From Alopecurus myosuroides (taxonomy: Eukaryota > Streptophyta > Magnoliopsida > Poales > Poaceae), in NCBI GenBank assembly GCA_028641055.1, contig CM054057.1:581609940-581673939 (forward strand): a stretch of DNA of 64,000 nt, given 5' to 3'. The position numbers were made by a program, and so were the translations under genes. This document shows positions 45,877 through 55,790 of the stretch, piece after piece. The notes beneath the pieces are model-generated. The model searched no databases. It was not told the origin of the DNA and saw only the letters and a program-made list of their open reading frames with translations. Position 1 is the first letter of the stretch. Every line of letters starts with the position of its first letter.

Positions 45877-46499
45877 CTAGTAGTATATATTAGGTTATCT
45901 ATAATCTTTACATGTAAACTTTTAATGTAGTCATGACGTACTGAAATGTATTTCTGCTAAATTATAAATATATATACAAATTGGCCATTTATTTTCCCCA
46001 CTAGGAGCATCGCAAGAATTTCCGAACAAATCTGGCCTGGACGAATAATAGCACAGACGGGAAGAAAACCGACTCAGGGATAATGTAATATTAGCATGTC
46101 TCTTCGGACGCTCCATGTGTTGCTTAGCCGGCTAAAAATGAAAAACGCTTCTGCTCAGGCCAAATCTGTTTTTTATTCAAACCGGCTCTCTATTTTTTAC
46201 TCGGAAGATCTGAAAAACTGCGGAGGTACTGCATCTCATAGAGTCGTTCATTAAAATAACCCGGCTCTAAGTTACGTGGTCGGGATTTTATTTGGGCCGC
46301 TTACGAGGAGAAGACAATCATAAGCGGGCGTTTTAAAAAACCGTTTGAGGGGGGTGTTTCCTAGACGGCCCGCGAAATCTGCTCTAATGGGCCTAATTAT
46401 TAGCGCATTATGCTCCAAACCGGTCGGCTGAACCACCCCAGGCCTATGCACGAGAACGGACTGAGATTGTGGGTATCGTAGTAGTGTACGCACAGTCCT
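45877..46499. other. Intergenic, no gene seen
   Basis: Mixed composition with no recognisable coding region, repeat end or RNA gene. Small ORFs on both strands appear random. Confidence 0.5.
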
Positions 46500-47057
46500 C
46501 CGCCGCCCACCTCGTCACAACACAGGTTGCGGGAATTAGTCAAGCCGAGGACAATGTTATGCATCTTGTTTATTTTGTTGATTGGGAAAATTAATGGGTC
46601 AATAATTGGTAATGAACGTAAGAGTTAATCACTAACTTGTTTTTGATTAATTAGGATCGTGGAACCGAACCGATTTGGACATAGGGTTACTCCCACATCT
46701 CTCTCGACCCGCAATATATAAACTGGTAGACGTCTGCCCTAACCGCTGACTTCTTCATATGGTTTCACACTGTTTCAAAGTCATGCGCCGCCACACAAGT
46801 CTCTTGTGATCCTATACGGGAGAGGAGTAGTCATGCTTTTAGGGAGTCCGATCGCGTGACTGCTGACGACGGTCTCTTTCCCAACGTTGATTTCTTTCCA
46901 GATCTCGGCAACCTATTCATCAACGACATGGGCGACAACGTGGACACCATCGCGGAGGGTTCCACTCCCGTTGCACAGTATGTATATCTCTCACATCTGT
47001 ATGAGATGTTGCTATAATTTTTATGGCTAGTGTTTGTTGTAGATTGGATATGTTTAT
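46500..47057 (+). other. Possible LTR or leader remnant of a copia-like element
   Basis: TATATAAA at 46714-46721 is followed by a leader (CCGCCACACAAG, CTATACGGGAGAGG) and by ATGGGCGACAACGTGGACAC at 46928. The promoter-leader layout and wording recall grass copia LTR ends, but no LTR boundary, PBS or partner is visible. It could equally be a host promoter. It is cut at 47058 by an Athila-type LTR. Confidence 0.25.
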
Positions 47058-47864
47058 TGATGGCGCCTATACGTAAGCTTGTTGGGAGACCCTAAGTGTA
47101 AGGTATAAAGAGTGCAGCAGCAAGTTTTTCGTCAGAAAGAAACCAAGGTTTAACCGACCAGTAGCGGAAAGAAATCACTTCTGAAGGTTGTTGACAACTT
47201 ATGTTGGCAAGGCACACTATCAAACTCAGCAGCAACATGGAATATGCACACAACACAACCAAGATACTTTTCCCCAACAAAACAGTGAGGTTGTCAATAT
47301 CACCGGTTTTGCTGAAATCCAATGATTAGACGTATAGTGTGGAAAAGGGTGTTTGTTTGCAGTGAATGAAAGGAGAACAATGTTTGTAGTAAAAAGAACA
47401 ATGCTTGAAGTAGGTTGAATTATTAGTGTAAAAGAATGGACCGGGGTCCATAGTTTACTAGTGGTGTCTCTCCATAAAAGATAGATAACATGTTGGGTAA
47501 AAAAATTACAGTTGGGCAATTGACAAAAATAAAGGCTGCGCCATAGTGCATATGCAAGACATGAAGATTACTATGAGATTTATTTGTGCATTACAACATG
47601 ATACATAGACCGTAATCCAACTGCATCTATGACTAATGATTCACCCTCAGGATGCCATCCAAGCAAGCTTTGGGTATTAAGTTGCAAGCAACAGATTATT
47701 ACATTAAGTAAAGTGTAAACAATAGAATTGTCCCTAGACAAAGCATTGTTGTTTTCTCCCTAATGGAAACAACTCATCCCCCATCCATCATGTTTCTGTC
47801 ACTCGAGAACAGATGTAAGAAAGGCATGAACCCACTATCGAGCATAAATACTCCCTCTTGGAGT
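47058..47864 (-). repeat. Athila-type LTR fragment (minus strand, U5-side half)
   Basis: TGATGGCGCCTATACG at 47058 is the reversed LTR end. The piece aligns with 31974-32760 and 41596-42340 up to CTTGGAGT at 47864, where the CACTA element begins. The remaining part of the LTR must lie beyond the right window edge. Confidence 0.85.
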
Positions 47865-48010
47865 CACTAGTGGAAACAACCCCTTTCATTTTGTGTCAGA
47901 TTTGGCATTAGTCCCCGTTGCACCAAAAACCGGGACCAATGCATCGGTCCCGGATTTTGCGGCCGAGGCAGCAGAAATCGCCTGAGGGGCATTGGTCCTG
48001 GTTTTTTAGC

Positions 48011-48122
48011 GGGCATTCGTCCCGGTTTGTGGCATGAACCGGGACCAATGCCCCTCCACATGCCACGTGGCACGCGCAAGGGCATTGGTCCCGGTTCATG
48101 CCACAAACCGGGACGAATGCCC
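48011..48122. repeat. Perfect 43-bp inverted repeat (hairpin) in CACTA subterminal zone
   Basis: 48011-48053 and 48080-48122 are exact reverse complements (GGGCATTCGTCCCGG ... ), separated by 26 bases that contain a further palindrome TGCCACGTGGCA. A transcript would fold into a roughly 110-nt stem-loop. Confidence 0.9.
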
Positions 48123-48419
48123 CCCTTGCCCTACATATACTTCCTCCCAGCCCCCTCTTCCCTCTGTTTTTTTGCTTGGAGGAGTGAGAGAGGTGGGTGC
48201 TAGTGTGTGTTCTTTTACTATGCACTCGAGGTGTTTGATGAAATACCCGAGCCACACTTAAATTCACATATAATGGTATCTTCGACCGAGGTTAGCAAAC
48301 TTGTCCATTTCATCTTAATGTGATACAATTTTTTTTATATTTGTCGATGTACTGTGGTCATTTCACTATTGAAGATGTTATTGTAATGTTTTTTTGGTAA
48401 ACTTAATTATACGATGCAG

Positions 48420-49201
48420 ATGGATGCACGCCATCGATGGATGTACGGTCACCGACGCACTTCCGAGTATAGGGCAGGCATGGATGAATTTCTCGGTGTA
48501 GCTCACGCTCACAAACATAATGGATTTATTTGCTGCCCATGTGTTGATTGTCGGAACGTCAGGGAGCACTCTTCCTTGAGAGTCCTTCACAGCCACCTGC
48601 TTCGGAGAAGTTTAATGCCCAGCTATAGTTGTTGGACCAAGAATGGAGAAAGAGGGGTTGTGATGGAAGACAATGAAGAAGAAGAAGAGGATCCTATGTT
48701 CCCTGAATACGGTGATAATGCAATGGAAGACAATGCAGACGAAGGAGGTGGTCAAGAACGGGCATCAGATGAGCCCGATGATGATCTTGGTCGAGTTATT
48801 GCTGATGCAAGGGAAGACTGCAAAGTTAATTGGAGAGGTTGAAGTTGGACGACATGTTACAGGATCACAAAAAGTTGTTGTACCCAAATTACGAAGATGG
48901 CAGCACAAAACTCGGTACCACACTTGAGTTGCTGAAATGGAAGGCACAAAACAGTGTGACTCACAAGGCATTTGAGAGTTTACTTCAAATAATGAAGCCA
49001 AAGCTTCCAAAGGATAACGAATTGCCTGACAGTACGTAGGAAGCAAAGAAGGCTCTCTGCCCTCTAGGATTAGATATGCATAAGATACATGCATGCATTA
49101 ATGACTTCATCCTCTACCGTGGTGAAAAGTACGAGAATTTGGATAAATGTCCGGTATGCACTGCACTGCGGTAGAAGATCAGGCCAGATGACCCTGGCGA
49201 T
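48420..49201 (+). pseudogene. CACTA transposase, N-terminal part (transposase-associated domain and start of TNP2 domain)
   Basis: Starts MDARHRWMYGHRRTSEYRAG just after TATACGATGCAG. The first domain is the transposase-associated type: WMYG ... YRAGMDEFLGVAHAH ... FICCPCVDCRN (about 48429-48560). An acidic linker follows (EDNEEEEEDP). At about 48830 the frame shifts and continues as LKLDDMLQDHKKLLYPNYED ... LELLKWKAQNSVTHKAF, then past a TAG at 49036-49038 as CPLGLDMHKIHACINDFILY and CPVCTALR-stop-KIRPDDPGD. These are the standard opening motifs of TNP2 transposase (Cys-x2-Cys included). It ends abruptly at DDPGD where Tat-2 is inserted. Would bind CACTA ends and catalyse cut-and-paste; here broken by one frameshift, two stops and the insertion. 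Confidence 0.85.
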
Positions 49202-50113
49202 TGTCGTGGATGTGAAAAGACAGATGCCATGGGATGGCTTGAGTTTGCGGCCGATGGACGCTGTAGGTATCCGAGGAGAGATCGCACGCCTAGATGGCGC
49301 GCTCAGGAACACTGCAAACACAACAATCTACCCAGGTTCAGGGCCCTCGTGTGGAGGTAACAACCCTACTCTTGCCTATTTCTCTCTTATTAAGTTATGC
49401 CGAGTACAGGAACCACTATCTCTCATTGTATCTCTCTCTCTGCCGAGTAGCTTGGGCTCAGCTCAATGTGTATGTGACTAAATGAACCTAAGATCCGTCG
49501 ACCCCCGCGCAGGAGGGGGATGGCCACCTTATATACTGGTGGCCAGCTACTATTTTACACATAAAAGGACGAAGTAGGCAACTCCATTGTGCCAACGGCG
49601 CACGCCTCCGCGTACGCCTCCGTGTTCCCGCTGACACCGTCGCCGAAAGTCCGCGGTAGGCGGCTAACATGTCTTGTCCACCTTGTCAGTCTCTTAGGGT
49701 AGGTCACTGACAAGTCCTGTCCCCCTTGTCAGTGACAGGACTTGACCGCTCCCATCCCGTACTATACCCACGTCTCTTTGCGGATAACCACATACCTAGT
49801 AAGTTGAACCGCACGCCTGTACGATCCCTGGATACGCGGGATTCACCTCAACGGCTCCATTGACTTTTTGCCCGAGTAGAACATCTTCTCGCCTATCCGG
49901 ATCACCCGAGCGCTACCCGGCTGATCCAAACAGACACTTGATTCTTCCCTCTTGTCTCTTCTTCTTTCTGCTGGATAGCACTAGCCGGACAGCAGGCATC
50001 CGGGTAGCTGTCTACCCGGCCAATACCAACCCGGTACGGCTGAACTTGGTAAACAACATCTTCAACTCTGCTTCTCTCCTGCCTTACCCCTACTCGGGGG
50101 TAGCCCCCCGACA
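49202..50113 (-). repeat. 3' LTR of Tat-2 (about 912 bp)
   Basis: On minus it begins TGTCGGGGGGCTACCC at 50113 and ends CCACGACA at 49202, giving inverted TGTCG/CGACA termini. The left border coincides with loss of transposase homology. A minus-strand TATATAAGG at 49528-49535 supports the orientation. No partner LTR is in the window, so the right border rests on the TG terminus only. Confidence 0.65.
49528..49535 (-). promoter_or_regulatory. TATA box of Tat-2 LTR
   Basis: TATATAAG on minus inside an inverted context TGGCCACC ... GGTGGCCA, very like the TATA context of Tat-1. Confidence 0.6.
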
Positions 50114-50650
50114 TTAGTACCCGAAGCTGGTAGAGTCCGGCGAACTTGGTCGTTGGGCCCTGCTAGCTTAAACCAACATAACCTCTGTGATGTATCCTAG
50201 CCGAGTTGCACCTCAACTCGGTTGCTCACAATCTGAACTCAGACCTTCTCCATCGTAGTCTGTGGGACTTGCTTCATTGTGCCGGGTAGCCCATGTTGAC
50301 CTGGATCCAACCGAGATCCCAACACTTATCCAAATTTCCAAAAACTCTACCGCTCGAACTAGAGCGGTTCCATCTTCGCGTGTCAAGGTTTTGCACGTGT
50401 AACGCAACCGCTGCCCACGACGCCTCGGGTCAAATGCGGTTACGTGGCACGCGCCTGCCACTGCACGCAGGGCCCATAAGTCGTCGTGTCGCTTCGAACA
50501 GGTACTTGAGTACCCACGACGCGCGACGGGGGATTAACTGCGCCCGTTACGCGCGAGTTATTCGCTTTTATGCATTTCTAACGGATGTGGTAACCCCCGC
50601 GCCGCACGATCTTCTCCACAACTGATCACAAGCCATAACTGCACCGGGGG
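50114..50650. other. Spacer between Tat-2 3' LTR and accessory-gene promoter
   Basis: No coding region or array seen. It should contain the polypurine tract next to 50113, but the minus-strand sequence there (CTTCGGGTACTAA) is a weak one. Confidence 0.45.
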
Positions 50651-50653
50651 AGG

Positions 50654-50662
50654 TTTAAATAC
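50654..50662 (+). promoter_or_regulatory. TATA box of the Tat-2 accessory gene
   Basis: TTTAAATAC followed by a pyrimidine-rich leader (CTTCCTTGCC, CTCTTCCTCTCC). It lies about 310 bp upstream of ATG 50970 and points away from the LTR promoter. Confidence 0.55.
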
Positions 50663-51959
50663 CTCCGCGCCGCCCACCGTCTAATCTTCCTTGCCACTTT
50701 CCCCAGCGCCTCTTCCTCTCCATTGCCTACTCCGCAGTGAACTCGCACTGCCACCGGGAATCCACCGTCCGTCGTTGCTCTGCGCACAGAGAGAAGAGAG
50801 ATTCACCTCCGCGCGCCGCCGCTCGCCGGAGAGCACTCGACAGCGACAGGGTATCCATCGCACGGCGCCGTCGTCTTCGACCTCGCCCTGCCGCCGCCCT
50901 CGACCTTGCGAATCTGTTTCCGTCTCCACCACCAGCACCTCCTCGTTCTTCCTCGCCGGAGAGATTCAGATGGAGCTCAAACCCGCCGCAGATCTGCACC
51001 AGGAAGATCCTCCCTCAAGGCGCGCCTGCTGAGAGGGATCTAACGTCAAGGCCAGTGACTCCCAGTGGCTAGTCAACACCCGTCGGGTGCCCCCCGGCGT
51101 GATCTGCTGGCCTCCCGGCAACGAGCGGGAGCCGACTCCTGGCCTTGGTGAGTATGTTGTCTTCTTGAGCCATTTCAAGCGCGGCTTCGGCCTTCCCGTC
51201 TCCAAATTTATGCAAGAGTTCTTCCGCCATTTTGGCCTTCAAGCCCACCATCTCCCGGCCAACGCCGTTGCCATGCTCTCCACATATGTTACCTGCTGCG
51301 AGGCTTTTCTCGGTGTCTACCCCACAATAGACACTTGGGCAAAATATTTCTTCTTTCGCCAACAAGTCCTTCCCAACACATCCAACCCGATTGCCCCCAA
51401 AGAGATGACTCGGACGGGGATTGCCATGATCATCCAGCGGACAGTGAATAGACACCCGCGGGTACTTGGACTGGACACCTACCGGAAGTGGCAGAGAGGG
51501 TTCTTATACGTCAAGAACCCTACTCCGGCAGAAGGCGAGAAGAAAGTTGACCTCATCAAGCTGCCCGAGTTCCGGAATGTGCCACCCACCGAGATGAGAA
51601 ATTGGGGCTATCACCCCAAGAGGACCATGACAGATGTCAACCGGGTAGATGATCGGTTGAAGGAGTTGGTCGAGCAAGGACTCCGAAAGGATGACCTGAT
51701 CGCCTGCTGGGTGGAGCGCCGGGTTCTCCCTCTCCAAGAGCGAGCGCATAAGATGTGCTTCATGGGTGGAGCCCGAGACTGCACCCGGACAACCACCTTC
51801 GAGCTCACCAAAGCAGAGGTGGCTATCTGGGCCAAGTCCATCCTCAGGGCCACGCTCTCGGACACCTGGTTTTACGGTTTCGTGCCGTATAGCCGAAACA
51901 AACCAGCCCCCCAAGTGAGAACCCTTCTTCATGCACTTAGCTGATTTCTTGTTTCTTCA

Positions 51960-52300
51960 CACTCTACCGAGTGGGAGGTGTCTCGGTTTCCCCCTTTAGG
52001 CTTAGCCCAATATGCTTTGTGTTAGCATTCTATACCAAGTAGGACTCCTCTGTTAGGACTTAGTTTATTATGCTTTGTACTTGCACCACACCGACTAGAA
52101 TTCCTCTTCTAGGATTTAGCTCATTATGCTTTGTACTTACATACTATACCGAGTAGAATTCCTCTTCTAGGGTTTAGCTCATTATGCTTTGTACTTGCAT
52201 GCTACTCAGAGTAGAATTCCTCTTACCGTTTCTCTTTTTAGGACTTAGCTTCATATGCTTTGTGTCTGCATGCTAGACCGAGTAGGACTTCCACTCGGTA
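51960..52300 (+). repeat. Intronic tandem array, about 60-75 bp unit, five or six copies
   Basis: Units of the form ACCGAGTAGRAYTCCTCT, then TAGG-RYTTAGY-TMATATGCTTTGT and ACTTGCATGCTA, repeat with drift through the first intron of the accessory gene. Confidence 0.7.
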
Positions 52301-52640
52301 CTCTCGAATATAGTTTATTCCTTATGCTCTGCGCTTGGATCCTTAGGTCATTCCTCATCGGAAAAGAGAGGACAAGCCCATCCCTGAGAAAAACTGGGAG
52401 CCGGATCGGACCGAGGACGACGCAGAGGCGATTGCCGTCCAGGATACGCTCTGTATCCCGCTCGCCAGCCAGGATGGTAAGTCCCGAGTCTCCACCTCCA
52501 TTCGGGACTGGTCCGAGGACGATGAAGGTGACCGAGTTCACCAATGTGCACACCGCCACATATATCTACGTCTTTCCTTACTGATTCCTGAATTTGCTCT
52601 TCTTGGTTGCAGATGAGTTGGAGGAGGAAGAGCCCATAGC

Positions 52641-53481
52641 CACTACTACAGAAAAGATTATAGGAGGCGCATTTTTTTATGCGAGGCGCATATATAATGC
52701 GCCTCCAGCGCCAAGCCTCTCGTATATGGGTTATGCGAGGCCCATTTTGAAAGAAAGGGGATTGGGGGTGTGGTGCACGTGTACTAGCGAGGGAATACGC
52801 GAGGCGCATACCCCAAAATGCGCCTCCTATATATTACGCGAGGAGCATTTTGGCGTATGCGTCTCGCGTATTCCCTCGCCACTACTCAAAAGAGCCCAGG
52901 TGTGGTATCTATCACAAAACTATTCTAGCTCCACTGGTTAAGCGCTCGGCTGCTTCTCTGTCCACCCCAGGTTCGAATCCTGGTGTGGCCAAACTTTTTA
53001 GCCTTTTTTATTTAAGGTTTTTTTAATGTAAAAACACTACCGAAACATAATATGAATTATAAAATAAAGTGAAAGTATTTTAAATAATCCAAATAGCTTC
53101 AAAACATAAAATTGACAATTATGAATGCGCCTCGCCTTCGTTGCCACCGACGCCACCCGGGCCCACACAAAATATAGGAGGCGCATATTATAGAAGTGCG
53201 CCTCCTATACATAAATTATAGGAGGCGCATATGGCCACATGCGCCTCGCATAACCTGGGGCCAGGAGGCTGTGGTCCCACATGAAGTATGCGAGGCGCAT
53301 ATTTTGGAAATGCGCCTCCTATATATGCATTATAGGAGGCACATCTTGGAAATGCGCCTCCTATATATGCATTATAGGAGGCACATCTTGGAAATGCGCC
53401 TCGCATAATATATATGAGGCGCATTTTGCCAATATGCGCCTTGAGCCCTCATTTCCTCCTATAGGCTTTTCTCTAGTAGTG
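52641..53481. mobile_element. Miniature CACTA element inside the Tat-2 accessory gene
   Basis: Ends CACTACTACAGAAAAG and CTTTTCTCTAGTAGTG form inverted termini. Both subterminal regions (52660-52870 and 53130-53440) are arrays of GGAGGCGCAT / ATGCGCCTCC in both orientations. The 3-bp duplication expected of CACTA is not evident (AGC left, TGA right). The core is noncoding apart from a tRNA-like segment. It interrupts an exon right after GAGGAAGAGCCCATAG. Confidence 0.85.
52919..52991 (+). other. tRNA-like sequence (tRNA pseudogene or SINE-like head)
   Basis: A-box-like TAGCTCCACTGG (52926-52937) and a perfect B-box GGTTCGAATCC (52970-52980) lie 44 bp apart, exactly the tRNA spacing. The T-arm CCAGG/CCTGG pairs perfectly, and a T5 run follows at 52995-52999, as for a polymerase III terminator. 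The 5' acceptor strand (ACTATTC) does not pair with TGTGGCC and the anticodon stem is poor, so no functional tRNA is called. Confidence 0.5.
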
Positions 53482-54004
53482 TGATGCGCAACCCGTGTTA
53501 ATGGCTGCCCCCACCGGAACTAAGAAGAGGTCGGGCAGTGGAGCCCCCTGTCGCGAAGAAGAAGAAGACCGCCAAGAAGAAGCGCCCTGTCGTGGACGGG
53601 TAAGTCTGGCCGACAAACTCTATGCTTAGCGTTTGCATCCTCTTGTCTTCTCTGTATTTTCTCGGTTTTGGTGCTTTGTATTTGCACCCTCTTCATTCTT
53701 TCTCTCTTTCTCTGTTCTCAGCGGCGCACTGGACACGGACGCTACCAACACGCCACCCAAGCCAAGTGCACACGAGAACGTCGTGGACCTTACCACTGAC
53801 GAAGGGGATAACCAGCTAGAGGATAAGACCTGGATGTCCTCTCCTCTTAAGGAAGAACAAGACCTCGGCACACCACATGAGAGAGACCCACCGACCGGCA
53901 GTCCAACGAGCAGCAGCCATGGAGCCCCCCACCGAGATGCGGCAGTCAACACTAGAGCCTGTCTCTGAGCCGCAGCAGTCAACACCGGCAGCACCAGAGC
54001 CAAG

Positions 54005-55790
54005 TGGACAGCAACCAACACCACCAGCACCTCAAGTACCTCCTCCAGCACCCCAACCAACTCCGCGGCAACAACCTCCAAAGCCTGCCGTCGAGAAGCA
54101 GCCAACAGCAACACCAACTCCGCAGCAGTAGCCTCCCGAACCTACCACCAAGAAACAGCCAACGCCGCCAGCAGCAACGCCGACTCCGCAGCAGCAGCCG
54201 CTCAAAAGGCAACCCAAACGAGCTGCAGGGCAAGCTGGGCAGCAACCGGCCGAGTTAGCCAAGAGAGGCCATGTTACTCGGAGCTCCAAGTTAGTGTGGC
54301 ACACCATTCAGTTCGGGCCTAAGGACCAACAAGCTCCAGGAGCGGGTATCAGCGGGAGAGCTGCCCCAGTGAGTTTCCCTGATCACTAGCGCGAATTGCA
54401 GGAGGAGAATAAGGAGCGGCAGGTGCGAGAAGCCGAGCGGAACGAGGAGCAGAAGAGGAGGAAAAAGCTCGCCGCCACCGGATCCAAAGGCAAAGAGGGT
54501 GCTCTAACCATCCACTCTGCCACTCCAATAACGGAGCTTGCCCACCAGCTCCGGGAGGACATGGAGACTGTCCTGGACCGGATAGGCCACATCGAGTCCG
54601 ACTAGGACAGTAAGAGGTTTGGCCGTTCGGAATGGGACGACATGAGACTTAGCAGCTTGGACAGTTACCGGCAGTCCTGTAACCAAGCAGATGCTGGCCC
54701 TGTCTCGATGGCCGTGGCCGCGTCCAGCAGCACCTTAGCACACAAGATGTATTGTATATGCAAAGCTGTTGAGGATGCCGAGAACACCAACAGAGTAAGT
54801 ATACTTTCTGATTGTCTGGATTTCCGAGTTGCAACTTTTTCATTTTTCTTCTATCTCTTCTCTTATCTACCATCCAGTCCCCGAGATTTGGGCCGAGTGG
54901 ACTGCAACCAACACCACCAGCACCTCAAGTACCTCCTCCAGCACCCCAATCAACTCTGTGGCAACAACCTCCAAAGCCTGCCATCGAGAAGCAGCCAACA
55001 GCAACACCAACTCCACAGCAGCAGCCTCCCGAACCTACCACCAAGAAACAGCCAACGCCGCCAGCAGCAACGCCGACTCCGCAGCAGCAGCCGCTCAAAG
55101 GGCAACCCAAACGAGCTGCAGGGCAAGCTGGGCAGCAACCGCCCGAGTTAGCCAAGAGAGGCCATGTTACTTGGAGCTCCAAGTTAGTGCGGCACACCAT
55201 TCAGTTCGGGCCTAAGGACCAACAAGCTCCAGGAGCGGGTATCAGCGGGAGAGCTGCCCCAGTGACTTTCCCTGATCACTAGAGCGAATTGCAGGAGGAG
55301 AATAAGGAGCGGCAGGTGCGAGAAGCCGAGCGGAACGAGGAGCTGAAGAGGAGGAAAAAGCTCGCCGCCACCGGATCCAAAGGCAAAGAGGGTGCTCTAA
55401 CCATCCACTCTGCCACTCCAATAACGGAGCTTGCCCACGAGATCCGGGAGGACATGGAGACTGTCCTGGACCGGATAGGCCACATCGAGTCCGACTGGGA
55501 CAGTAAGAGGTTTGGCCGTTCGGAATGGGACGACATGATACTTAGCAGCTTGGACAGTTACCGGCAGTCCTGTAACCAAGCAGATGCTGGCCCTGTCTCG
55601 ATGGCCGTGGCCGCGTCCAGCAGCACCTTAGCGCACAAGATGTATTGTCTATGCAAAGCTGTTGAGGATGCCGAGAACACCAACCAAGTAAGTTTACTTT
55701 CTGATTGTCTGGATTTCCGAGTTGCAACTTTTTCATTTTTCTTCTATCTCTTCTCTTATCTACCATCCAGTCCCCGAGATTTGGGCCGAG
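54005..55790 (+). repeat. 893-bp direct tandem duplication in the Tat-2 accessory gene
   Basis: 54005-54897 is repeated as 54898-55790, about 98 % identical by eye. It spans the Pro/Gln-rich exon, the basic segment and the following intron. Junction words are AGTGG at the start of both copies and GCCGAG at both ends. Copy 1 carries TAG codons at 54129 and 54603 where copy 2 reads CAG and TGG; both share a TAG near 54388/55281. Confidence 0.92.

Larger units (their letters stand above)
47865..49201 (+). mobile_element. CACTA (En/Spm-type) transposon, 5' part
   Basis: Starts CACTAGTGGAAACAACCCC exactly where the Athila LTR alignment breaks. The subterminal zone (47880-48125) is packed with GGTCCCGGTT / AACCGGGACC words in both orientations, as in Triticeae CACTA families. 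A coding region for a TNP2-type transposase follows on plus. The element is truncated in the window by Tat-2 insertion at 49202; its 3' end is outside. Confidence 0.88.

Noticed and set aside
49313..49320. Alternative left border of the Tat-2 LTR at TGCAAACAC
   Set aside because: CACTA transposase homology already ends at 49201, and TGTCG at 49202 mirrors CGACA at 50113, so 49202 fits better.
51504..51932. 142-codon ORF on minus within the accessory-gene domain
   Set aside because: Antisense shadow of the plus-strand domain.
52670..53460. Regular GGAGGCGCAT repeats considered as a CRISPR array
   Set aside because: Units occur in both orientations with no constant spacer length and lie inside CACTA termini of a plant genome.
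53626..55200. Cys/Leu/Val-rich ORFs on minus (repeated twice)
   Set aside because: Antisense of the Pro/Gln-rich exon; duplicated only because the 893-bp block is duplicated.
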